The notes beneath the pieces are model-generated. The model saw nothing but the letters and a program-made list of their open reading frames with translations, searched no databases and was not told where the DNA came from. Position numbers and translations under genes: made by a program. A stretch of 8,165 nucleotides of DNA, taken from assembly GCA_009700405.1 (NCBI GenBank), contig WLMD01000069.1:1-8165 (forward strand), given 5' to 3'. This document shows, piece after piece, positions 1 to 5,035 of this stretch; the first letter of the stretch is position 1, and each line of letters opens with the position of its first letter. The stretch comes from Actinomycetota bacterium. GTDB taxonomy: Bacteria > Actinomycetota > Actinomycetes > Nanopelagicales > Nanopelagicaceae.

Positions 1-1
1 A

Positions 2-382
2 GATGTAATGATCAATGATTTCGGTAAGTTCAAGAAGGTAGATCGCAAAGCACGTAAGGGTCGTAACCCTTTCACTGGCGAAGCCATTCAGATCAAGGCA
101 AGCAAGAAGCCACGCTTCCTTCCTGCAAAGGGACTTAAGGAAGTTATTTCTGGCGCTCGCAAACTAGAGCCAGCCCCAAAGCCAGCTCCTAAGGTTGTTG
201 CAAAGCCTGTAGTAAAGGCAGCCCCTAAGAAGGCAGCAAAGAAGGTTGTAAAGAAAGCAGCCCCTAAGAAGGCAGCGAAGAAGGTTGTAAAGAAAGCAGC
301 CCCTAAGAAGGCAGCAAAGAAGGTTGTAAAGAAAGCAGCCCCTAAGAAGGCAGTAAAGAAGGTTGTAAAGAAGAAGAAGTAA
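2..382 (+). CDS. hup: HU-family nucleoid protein with Lys/Ala-rich tail (5' end cut off)
   Basis: Small basic DNA-binding protein that bends and compacts the chromosome as a dimer. The frame is open from base 2 with no stop, so the gene starts before the window; the ATG at 8 lies inside the HU fold and is not the true start. Visible are the strand before the DNA-binding arm (DFGKF), the arm signature GRNPFTGEAIQI and the C-terminal part of the HU fold (RFLPAKGLKEVISG). After these comes a roughly 75-residue tail made almost only of Lys, Ala, Pro and Val with PKKAAKK-type motifs, ending KKKK. Such tails are known from actinobacterial HU (HupB, HupS), where they add nonspecific DNA binding and are targets of lysine modification. 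The last half of the tail is a near-perfect tandem repeat, listed separately. A strong terminator follows 25 bp after the stop, so the gene ends its own transcription unit. Confidence 0.93.
   Translation, partial: DVMINDFGKFKKVDRKARKGRNPFTGEAIQIKASKKPRFLPAKGLKEVISGARKLEPAPKPAPKVVAKPVVKAAPKKAAKKVVKKAAPKKAAKKVVKKAAPKKAAKKVVKKAAPKKAVKKVVKKKK
209..379 (+). repeat. 39-bp in-frame tandem repeat in the HU tail
   Basis: Three full 39-bp copies start at 245, 284 and 323, each encoding VVKKAAPKKAxKK. Copies 1 and 2 differ at one base, and copies 2 and 3 at one base (GCA to GTA, giving Ala to Val). A 36-bp copy lacking one Lys codon precedes them at 209-244, and an 18-bp partial copy (362-379) ends the gene. 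The unit is a multiple of three, so gain or loss of copies keeps the frame. The near identity suggests recent slippage or unequal exchange. Confidence 0.95.
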
Positions 383-407
383 TTCAGCCTAATTCAGGCT
401 CGCTAAG

Positions 408-441
408 GCGGGGTCGGCCACTATGGCTGGCCCCGCTTTTT
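408..441 (+). terminator. Intrinsic terminator after the HU gene
   Basis: Bases 408-420 pair with 424-436 over 13 consecutive pairs, two of them G-U, around a CTA loop. Five T follow directly at 437-441. Three further A/G-T pairs (405-407 with 437-439) could extend the stem. The position 25 bp after the HU stop and before the plsC start fits a terminator that insulates the two genes. Confidence 0.92.
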
Positions 442-465
442 CTTCGCCTGAGAGCGCTCAGCGGG

Positions 466-471
466 TACTCT
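466..471 (+). promoter_or_regulatory. Probable -10 element of a leaderless plsC promoter
   Basis: TACTCT fits the actinobacterial -10 pattern TANNNT and ends 7 nt before the A of the plsC ATG at 479. That places the expected transcription start at or next to the start codon. No Shine-Dalgarno is visible before this ATG, which agrees with a leaderless mRNA. A clear -35 is not seen; the weak TTCGCC at 443-448 has a 17-bp spacing. A GAGCGCTC palindrome (452-459) lies between the two positions. Confidence 0.45.
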
Positions 472-478
472 TACCCAC

Positions 479-1255
479 ATGAGCGGGATTAGTTATGAAC
501 CGCCTACGGGCCAGCCACTAGGCACCAATAAGACCTTTCAGATTTGTACCGCCATCGTCATTCCCCTCCTGCGCCTTTTCACCAAGCGTCAATGGTCGGG
601 CATGGAGAACATTCCTAAATCCGGTCCTGCAATTGTTGCGAGCAATCACGTCTCCTATGCAGATGTAATTTTTTTGGCGCAGTATCTCTATGAAAATGGC
701 AGGGCGCCTCGATTCATCGGCAAGCGATCCGTTTTTGATACACCCATCATCGGACGCATTGTTTTATCGGCCGGGCAGATACCAGTTGATCGCCAGAGCG
801 GAGATGCAAATAAAGCCTTGGACCATGCGGTGGCTGCATTGAAAGCGGGTCACCTTGTTGGCATTTATCCTGAGGGCACCCTTACTCGTGATGAAAACCT
901 GTGGCCCATGGTTGCCAAGACTGGCCTCGCCCGTTTAGCAATTATTACGCGTAATCCGATTATCCCTGTGGCCGCTTGGGGGACAGCTAAAGTCTTGCCT
1001 CGCTATGGAAAAATCCCGCACCTATTCCCGCGAACAAAGGTCACCTACGTTGCCGGAACAGCCATTGATATGTCGCCTTGGTATGGCAAAGAGGAAGAGC
1101 CTCAAGCCCTTGGTGAAGCAACTGCACACGTCATGAAGATTTTGACATCAATGGTGGCTTCCATTCGTGGGGAGAATCCGCCTTCTGAAGTTTTTGATCC
1201 GCATACTTCCGATTTACCTCGGACTGGAAATTTTAAGAAGGCAAAGAAAAAATGA
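479..1255 (+). CDS. plsC: 1-acyl-sn-glycerol-3-phosphate acyltransferase (PlsC family)
   Basis: Transfers an acyl chain to lysophosphatidic acid to give phosphatidic acid, the precursor of membrane phospholipids; it acts at the inner face of the membrane. At 258 aa it has normal family length. The acyltransferase motifs are in order: NHVSYAD (residues 56-62) with the catalytic HX4D pair His57/Asp62, the substrate-binding GQIPVDR (99-105) and YPEGT (130-134). The segment around residues 22-34 is hydrophobic enough to be a membrane anchor. The C-terminus ends in a basic KKAKKK stretch. The start at 479 is chosen because a TANNNT box lies 7 nt upstream and no ribosome site is present, implying leaderless translation. 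The stop overlaps the gpsA ATG by 4 bp (ATGA), so both are probably co-transcribed and coupled. The gpsA product supplies glycerol-3-phosphate, one step earlier in the same pathway. The exact acyl acceptor cannot be proven from sequence. Confidence 0.9.
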   Translation: MSGISYEPPTGQPLGTNKTFQICTAIVIPLLRLFTKRQWSGMENIPKSGPAIVASNHVSYADVIFLAQYLYENGRAPRFIGKRSVFDTPIIGRIVLSAGQIPVDRQSGDANKALDHAVAALKAGHLVGIYPEGTLTRDENLWPMVAKTGLARLAIITRNPIIPVAAWGTAKVLPRYGKIPHLFPRTKVTYVAGTAIDMSPWYGKEEEPQALGEATAHVMKILTSMVASIRGENPPSEVFDPHTSDLPRTGNFKKAKKK

Positions 1256-2259
1256 CCAAAGTAACTGTATTAGGTTCTGGCGCTTGGGGTACAACCATGG
1301 CGCAGGTGTTATGCGATGCAGGCAACGATGTTTTGATGTGGGGCAGAAACCAAAACGTTGTCGAGGAAGTTAATTCTCACCATACAAATGCGGCCTACCT
1401 TCCAAACATTTCTCTACCTTCTTCCCTGGTAGCAACAACTAACCTTGACGAAGCATTTGCACACTCGAAGATCTACGTACTTGCAATTCCCGCACAAACC
1501 CTTCGAAGCAATCTTGAAGAATGGAAACCCTTTATTGCCTCTGACGCAATCCTGGTCAGCACGCTCAAGGGGATTGAGGTAACAACTCAATTTAGAATGA
1601 GTGAAGTTATTCATGATGTTCTGGCTGCAGATGAATCCAGAATCGCCATTATCACCGGCCCTAACCTGGCCCTTGAATTAGCTCGCCGAGAACCGGCTGG
1701 CGCAGTTGCAGCAGGCTCTTCCGATGAATTAGCACACACGCTTCAGAAACTCTTTACGACTTCGTATTACCGGGTGTACACATCCACCGACATTTTAGGT
1801 TGTGAAATGGCAGGCGCAGTAAAGAGCGTGATTGCACTGGGCGTTGGCATGGCCGTTGGACTTGATTTGGGAGAGAACACGCAGGCGATGCTCATTACTC
1901 GCGGCCTTAATGAAGTAGCGCGCCTTGCCGCGGCACATGGCGCAGATCCTTTGAGTATCGCCGGCCTTGCAGGTATGGGCGACCTCGTTGCAAGTTGTTC
2001 TTCGCCACTTTCTCGCAATAGAAGTTTTGGCGAAGCAGTCTCTCGTGGTGGGTCAATGGAGTATGCCCGCAAACATGTCGGTACGACAGTAGAAGGTGTT
2101 TCATCGGCAAGTGCTGTCGTTGAGCTCGCTCACAGAGTAGGTGTAGAAGTTCCTGTTATTGAAGCGGTAGCAGATGTCGTCGCCGGACACATCACAACTC
2201 AAGAGGCTTTGATTCGCCTTATGGGAATCAGCACGCGCTCGGAGGACTTCATTAAATGA
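1252..2259 (+). CDS. gpsA: NAD(P)-dependent glycerol-3-phosphate dehydrogenase
   Basis: Reduces dihydroxyacetone phosphate to sn-glycerol-3-phosphate, the backbone of membrane phospholipids; cytoplasmic. At 335 aa it has the usual length. The N-terminal Rossmann fold has GSGAWG at residues 8-13. STLKG (103-107) carries the conserved Lys106, followed by TGPNLALELA (135-144). The catalytic Lys191 lies in GAVKSVIALG, followed by ENTQAMLITRGLNE (208-221) and GMGDL (241-245) with SRNRSFG (254-260). Most homologues have Asn after the catalytic lysine (KN); here it is Ser192, a mild substitution. The start overlaps the plsC stop (ATGA), with an AAGAAGG-like ribosome site about 11 nt upstream. The stop overlaps the ddl start in the same way, making a tight plsC-gpsA-ddl unit. 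Confidence 0.96.
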   Translation: MTKVTVLGSGAWGTTMAQVLCDAGNDVLMWGRNQNVVEEVNSHHTNAAYLPNISLPSSLVATTNLDEAFAHSKIYVLAIPAQTLRSNLEEWKPFIASDAILVSTLKGIEVTTQFRMSEVIHDVLAADESRIAIITGPNLALELARREPAGAVAAGSSDELAHTLQKLFTTSYYRVYTSTDILGCEMAGAVKSVIALGVGMAVGLDLGENTQAMLITRGLNEVARLAAAHGADPLSIAGLAGMGDLVASCSSPLSRNRSFGEAVSRGGSMEYARKHVGTTVEGVSSASAVVELAHRVGVEVPVIEAVADVVAGHITTQEALIRLMGISTRSEDFIK

Positions 2260-3329
2260 GCAAGATTGTTGTCGCAATCCTTTGCGGTGGCCGAAGTAGC
2301 GAACATGAAATTTCTTGTGTCTCTGCAGGCGGAATTCTTTCGGCGATAGATCGTGATCGATACGAGCCGATATTGATAGGTATAACTCGCACATCAGGAC
2401 GCTGGGTTGTGATGCCAGAGGATTACCCGCTGGAAATTGTTGATGGAGTATTGCCATCGGTGCCAGAGGATGCACCTGAGGTAAATACAGATATTCATGG
2501 GTTTAGCGTTAACGGTAAATCGTTAGGCGTGGATTTAATATTTCCAATTTTGCATGGTCCCTATGGCGAAGACGGCACAATTCAAGGTTTCTGTGAGATT
2601 GCAAATATTCCCTATGTGGGAAGCGGCGTTCTCGCATCAGCAACTGCGATGGATAAGTCATTTGCAAAATCAATATTCTCCGCCCATGGTATGAAAGTTG
2701 CCGAAGGCGTGGTCATCACCGCAGAAAAGTGGGCATCTAGTCAATCGGCTTGCGAAAGCCTTGTCAGTATTTTCTCCTATCCGCTCTTTGTAAAACCTGC
2801 ACGAGGTGGGTCTAGCCGCGGAACCACTAAAGTCCATAATTCATCTGAATTAGCTGGCGCGATACAAGACGCACATAGATTTGATCGCAAGGCACTTGTT
2901 GAAGAAGGTATCAGCGGGCGTGAAATTGAAGTTGCTGTTCTTGAAGTTGATGGGGCACTTGTAATTTCGCAACCAGGTGAAGTAATTATCGATAAGAAGT
3001 TCGAGTTTTATAGTTTTGAAGCTAAATATCTTGACGATGCCACAACGGCAAATATCCCGGCCAATTTGCCTGCAGATGTAATAGCTGAAATTCGAAGCGA
3101 AGCCCAGACTGCATTCACATCTCTTGGGTGTTCTGGTTTAGCTCGAGTTGATTTTATTTATAGCGATAAAGGTGAAATTGTTATTAACGAAATTAACACA
3201 ATGCCAGGTTTTACTCCCACGTCAATGTATCCATCATTAATGGCTGCAAGCGGCATTACGTATTCAGAGATTATTGACGAACTGATGAAGTGTGCGCTCT
3301 CGCGCAAGAATTCAGTCCTGGGAAATTAG
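2256..3329 (+). CDS. ddl: D-alanine--D-alanine ligase
   Basis: ATP-dependent ligation of two D-alanines into the dipeptide that caps the peptidoglycan stem; cytoplasmic, ATP-grasp family, 357 aa (normal length). Motifs in order: GGRSSEHEIS (11-20) with the first-site Glu16, HGPYGEDG (100-107), the central-domain FVKPARGGSSRG (178-189) with the KP and SS of the nucleotide-binding loop, EEGISGREIEVAVL (216-229), FEAKY (254-258) and ARVDF with NEINTMPGFTPTSMYP (296-326), which holds the metal-binding acidic and Asn residues. Tyr258 of EAKY corresponds to the tyrosine that favours D-alanine over D-lactate (Tyr216 in E. coli DdlB), so a D-Ala-D-Lac resistance ligase is unlikely. The start is set by the ATGA overlap with gpsA and GGAGG at 2241-2245. 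The 3' end overlaps the opposite-strand AsnC-like gene by 4 bp. Confidence 0.96.
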   Translation: MSKIVVAILCGGRSSEHEISCVSAGGILSAIDRDRYEPILIGITRTSGRWVVMPEDYPLEIVDGVLPSVPEDAPEVNTDIHGFSVNGKSLGVDLIFPILHGPYGEDGTIQGFCEIANIPYVGSGVLASATAMDKSFAKSIFSAHGMKVAEGVVITAEKWASSQSACESLVSIFSYPLFVKPARGGSSRGTTKVHNSSELAGAIQDAHRFDRKALVEEGISGREIEVAVLEVDGALVISQPGEVIIDKKFEFYSFEAKYLDDATTANIPANLPADVIAEIRSEAQTAFTSLGCSGLARVDFIYSDKGEIVINEINTMPGFTPTSMYPSLMAASGITYSEIIDELMKCALSRKNSVLGN

Positions 3330-3562
3330 TAGGTAGTAACTGGGCAAGTAAGAGTTCGTGTGATGCCTGCTACCGCTTGAACTTTAGACAAAATAACGCG
3401 CCCAAAATCTTCCATGCTTGATGCTTCTGCGCGCATGATGACGTCGTATGGACCAGTTACGCCTTCAGCTAGCGTGACGCCTGCGATGGCCGAAACGGCA
3501 TGGGCAACACTTGTGGCTTTTCCAACCTCAGTTTGAATCAATATGTAAGCCTGTACGGACAT
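3326..3562 (-). CDS. Stand-alone Lrp/AsnC-type ligand-binding (RAM) domain protein
   Basis: A 78-residue protein that corresponds only to the C-terminal effector-binding/oligomerisation domain of Lrp/AsnC regulators (an ACT-like beta-alpha-beta-beta-alpha-beta fold). The pattern is typical: a first strand QAYILIQTEVG (4-14), a helix with AHAVSAIAGV (20-29), then GVTGPYDVIMRAEA (34-47) with the GxYDV turn, a helix SMEDFGRVILSKVQAV and a final strand TRTLTCPV. There is no helix-turn-helix, so it is unlikely to bind DNA by itself. It may bind an amino acid or join another protein, but its role is unknown. Minus-strand AAAGGA lies 6 nt before the ATG. The gene is divergent from thiL and ends within the ddl stop region. 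Similar single-domain genes are common in actinobacteria. Confidence 0.85.
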   Translation of the reverse strand: MSVQAYILIQTEVGKATSVAHAVSAIAGVTLAEGVTGPYDVIMRAEASSMEDFGRVILSKVQAVAGITRTLTCPVTTY

Positions 3563-3597
3563 CTCATTTCCTTTCTAGCTGGCGATTGCGTGAGGCG

Positions 3598-3603
3598 ACG
3601 GTA
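3598..3603 (-). promoter_or_regulatory. Possible -10 element for the AsnC-like gene
   Basis: On the minus strand TACCGT (TANNNT) lies 35 bp upstream of the ATG. This would give a leader of roughly 30 nt that includes the AAAGGA ribosome site. No convincing -35 is visible: the hexamer at 17-bp spacing (3621-3626) reads TGCCCC. It is a weak call that rests on position and the TANNNT pattern. Confidence 0.28.
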
Positions 3604-3644
3604 TCGCATTTTCTCACTTAGGGGCAGAGGCTTTTTATCCCGCG

Positions 3645-3650
3645 TAAGGT
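3645..3650 (+). promoter_or_regulatory. Probable -10 element of a leaderless thiL promoter
   Basis: TAAGGT matches TANNNT and ends 6 nt before the thiL ATG at 3657, so transcription would start at or beside the start codon. No Shine-Dalgarno precedes this ATG; the preceding bases are TGCCCC. The same geometry is seen before plsC. A -35 is not clear. Confidence 0.45.
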
Positions 3651-3656
3651 TGCCCC

Positions 3657-4592
3657 ATGAGCTTTTCGGAGTCAGAGGTAATCGAATACCTTGCGAGAAT
3701 ATTTGCGACCTCAGATTCGCGGGTAATTATTGGCATTGGCGATGATGCTGCCGTGGTGGCTCAGGGCGCAGCCAACACTGTCGTTACAACGGATATGGCA
3801 GTGGAAGGCGTTCATTTCAAACGCATTTGGTCGAGTGCACATGAGATTGGTCGAAAGATTACTGCGGCAAACCTCGCAGATATTTATGCGATGGGTGCCG
3901 AGCCTCGACATCTTGTTGTAGCGCTTTCATTAACTGGTAACGAGAGCATGAACTGGATAAAGGAACTTGCCCAAGGAATCAAAGATGAAGCCGACACCTG
4001 CAATGTCAGTGTCATTGGTGGAGATCTCGTACGAGGCCCAGTAGTTACGATTTCTATGACTGCTATCGGCGAAGTCTCACATCCTATTTTGCGCTCTGGC
4101 GCGCAGGTAGGAGATGGAGTTTTTCTTTCCGGACTACCAGGGCTTTCTGCTGCAGGCTTGTTCTTGCTCAGCAAAGAAATCAACATCAGCGCATTGCGTA
4201 GTTCAGTATGTGCAGAGAGAGCCGTTTCTCAATTTCGTGCGCCAGAGGTTAATTATTCGGCAGCAATTGCCTTATTAGATGCGCATGCTTTATGCGATGT
4301 CAGTGATGGCCTACTCACCCAAGGCCAGCAAGTGGCGAAGGGTTCTGGTGTGAGGTTGGAGATTTCTTCAGAGTGGATTGAAGCCTCGAGTGGATTTCGC
4401 GAGTTGTCAGATTTGGCACAAGAGGTAGGCGCCTACGTATGGGACTGGATTGCATGTGGAGGAGAAGATCACGTATTTCTTGCTACCGGAATTAAACTTC
4501 CTGGCATGCAAATTGGCACAGTGCAAGACGGAAGTGATTGCGAAATTCTTGGTCTCACGCAAATCCCTCAGGGGTTCACGCATTTCTTGTAG
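3657..4592 (+). CDS. thiL: Thiamine-monophosphate kinase
   Basis: Phosphorylates thiamine monophosphate to thiamine diphosphate with ATP, the last step of cofactor synthesis; cytoplasmic, PurM/HypE-like fold. At 311 aa it has family length. Visible motifs: GIGDDAAV (26-33) with paired Asp residues for metal binding, TTDMAVEGVHF (44-54), ANLADIYAMGA (71-81), GGDLVRG (121-127), CDVSDGL (213-219) and GGEDH (268-272, where most members have GGEDY). The domain order matches single-domain bacterial ThiL with no fusion. It is divergent from the AsnC-like gene across 94 bp and convergent with rpmB, with only 7 bp between stop codons. No other thiamine genes and no TPP-riboswitch-like leader are visible. 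The likely leaderless start leaves no room for an upstream riboswitch. Confidence 0.95.
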   Translation: MSFSESEVIEYLARIFATSDSRVIIGIGDDAAVVAQGAANTVVTTDMAVEGVHFKRIWSSAHEIGRKITAANLADIYAMGAEPRHLVVALSLTGNESMNWIKELAQGIKDEADTCNVSVIGGDLVRGPVVTISMTAIGEVSHPILRSGAQVGDGVFLSGLPGLSAAGLFLLSKEINISALRSSVCAERAVSQFRAPEVNYSAAIALLDAHALCDVSDGLLTQGQQVAKGSGVRLEISSEWIEASSGFRELSDLAQEVGAYVWDWIACGGEDHVFLATGIKLPGMQIGTVQDGSDCEILGLTQIPQGFTHFL

Positions 4593-4599
4593 CGCTTCT

Positions 4600-4785
4600 T
4601 TAGCGGGAAACTTTTCCGGCCTTCAAGCAAGAAGTGCAGACATTCTGACGCTTTGATGTTCCGTTGATGAAGGTACGTACGCGCTGGATATTTGGATTCC
4701 AACGGCGACGTGTCTTTACCTGAGAGTGCGAGACGTTATTGCCAAAGCTGGGGCCTTTGCCGCAGATATCGCATGTTGCTGCCAT
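4600..4785 (-). CDS. rpmB: 50S ribosomal protein L28 (four-cysteine form)
   Basis: Small protein of the large ribosomal subunit, 61 aa, highly basic. The N-terminus CDICGKGPSFGNNVSHS and the central TRRRWNPNIQRVR are typical of bacterial L28. Two CxxC pairs (Cys5/Cys8 and Cys50/Cys53) make this the zinc-ribbon form rather than the cysteine-free paralogue that some actinobacteria express under zinc shortage. No Zur-like operator is seen upstream, as expected for the zinc-containing version. A good ribosome site, AAGGAG, lies 7 nt before the ATG (plus-strand 4793-4798). The gene is convergent with thiL and divergent from cydA. Confidence 0.96.
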   Translation of the reverse strand: MAATCDICGKGPSFGNNVSHSQVKTRRRWNPNIQRVRTFINGTSKRQNVCTSCLKAGKVSR

Positions 4786-4835
4786 CGTCGTACTCCTTCA
4801 GAGATTTACTGGATTTGTCCTTTTGAACGGGCGTA

Positions 4836-4841
4836 AGGGTA
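4836..4841 (-). promoter_or_regulatory. Possible -10 element for rpmB
   Basis: Minus-strand TACCCT (TANNNT) lies 50 bp upstream of the rpmB start and would give a leader of about 45 nt with the AAGGAG site. A perfect 10-bp palindrome, CGCCTAGGCG (4843-4852), sits just upstream in what would be the spacer. The -35 region is poor (TTAGCC at about 18-bp spacing). Weak call. Confidence 0.3.
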
Positions 4842-4918
4842 GCGCCTAGGCGGGGGCGAAGGCTAATTGAGAAGGAGTGGAAAAGAAAGGGGGGCTGACT
4901 CTCGGAGCATTCACGCGT

Positions 4919-4994
4919 AAATGAGCGTAAGTGAGGAGGGCAACATAGAAATCTACGCTGAGAAAGTGAGGAGAGGCTGAGAATAAGAAATGAG
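4919..4994 (+). repeat. Four AARTGAG heptamers upstream of cydA
   Basis: The heptamer occurs at 4919-4925 (AAATGAG), 4929-4935 (AAGTGAG), 4964-4970 (AAGTGAG) and 4988-4994 (AAATGAG), all in the same orientation. The first two belong to a 10-bp tandem repeat (GCGTAAATGA and GCGTAAGTGA, 4915-4934). The second and third extend to the identical 10-mer AAGTGAGGAG (4929-4938 and 4964-4973). They lie in the strongly purine-rich part of the rpmB-cydA spacer. They may be binding sites for a regulator of the cyd operon; low complexity is the alternative. No convincing cydA promoter hexamers were identified among them. Confidence 0.45.
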
Positions 4995-5012
4995 TTAGCA
5001 AGGTTGCTAACT
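4993..5012 (+). promoter_or_regulatory. Perfect 20-bp palindrome upstream of cydA (candidate operator or leader hairpin)
   Basis: Arms AGTTAGCAA (4993-5001) and TTGCTAACT (5004-5012) are exact inverted copies separated by GG. The palindrome ends 10 nt before the AGGAGG ribosome site (5023-5028) and 23 nt before the cydA ATG. A two-base-spaced 9-bp inverted repeat is typical of operators for dimeric helix-turn-helix repressors. It does not resemble the Rex operator (TGTGAA-N4-TTCACA type) that controls cyd in Streptomyces, nor CIRCE. In RNA it could form an 8-bp stem with an AGGU loop; with no T run it is not a terminator. Confidence 0.65.
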
Positions 5013-5035
5013 ATCGGGTTGTAGGAGGAGGGAAT

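Noticed and set aside
8..10. ATG at position 8 as the start of the HU gene.
   Set aside because: It is within the HU fold just before the DFGKF strand, and the frame is open to the window edge; the real start is upstream.
2101..2475. 124-codon open frame on the minus strand across the gpsA/ddl junction.
   Set aside because: It lies wholly antisense to two well-supported genes, and its product shows no domain features.
3250..3329. ddl as a D-Ala-D-Lac (Van-type) ligase.
   Set aside because: The EAKY motif with its tyrosine at residue 258 is that of D-Ala-D-Ala ligases, and the gene sits in a housekeeping operon with no vanH/vanX neighbours.
4601..4622. GGAAA/TTTCC hairpin as terminator between thiL and rpmB.
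   Set aside because: The stem is only 4-5 pairs, lies in the rpmB coding end and has no proper T run on either strand.
4877..4980. Two tiny overlapping frames (GTG 4877-TGA 4924, 15 codons; ATG 4921-TGA 4980, 19 codons) upstream of cydA, joined by ATGA.
   Set aside because: The first has its ribosome-site-like sequence touching the start codon and the second has none. The peptides have no recognisable features and the region is low-complexity purine, so coding is not supported.
4786..5035. Rex (TGTGAA-N4-TTCACA type), CIRCE or Zur operator in the rpmB-cydA spacer.
   Set aside because: No sequence fits. The only strong palindrome (4993-5012) has different half-sites and a 2-bp spacer.
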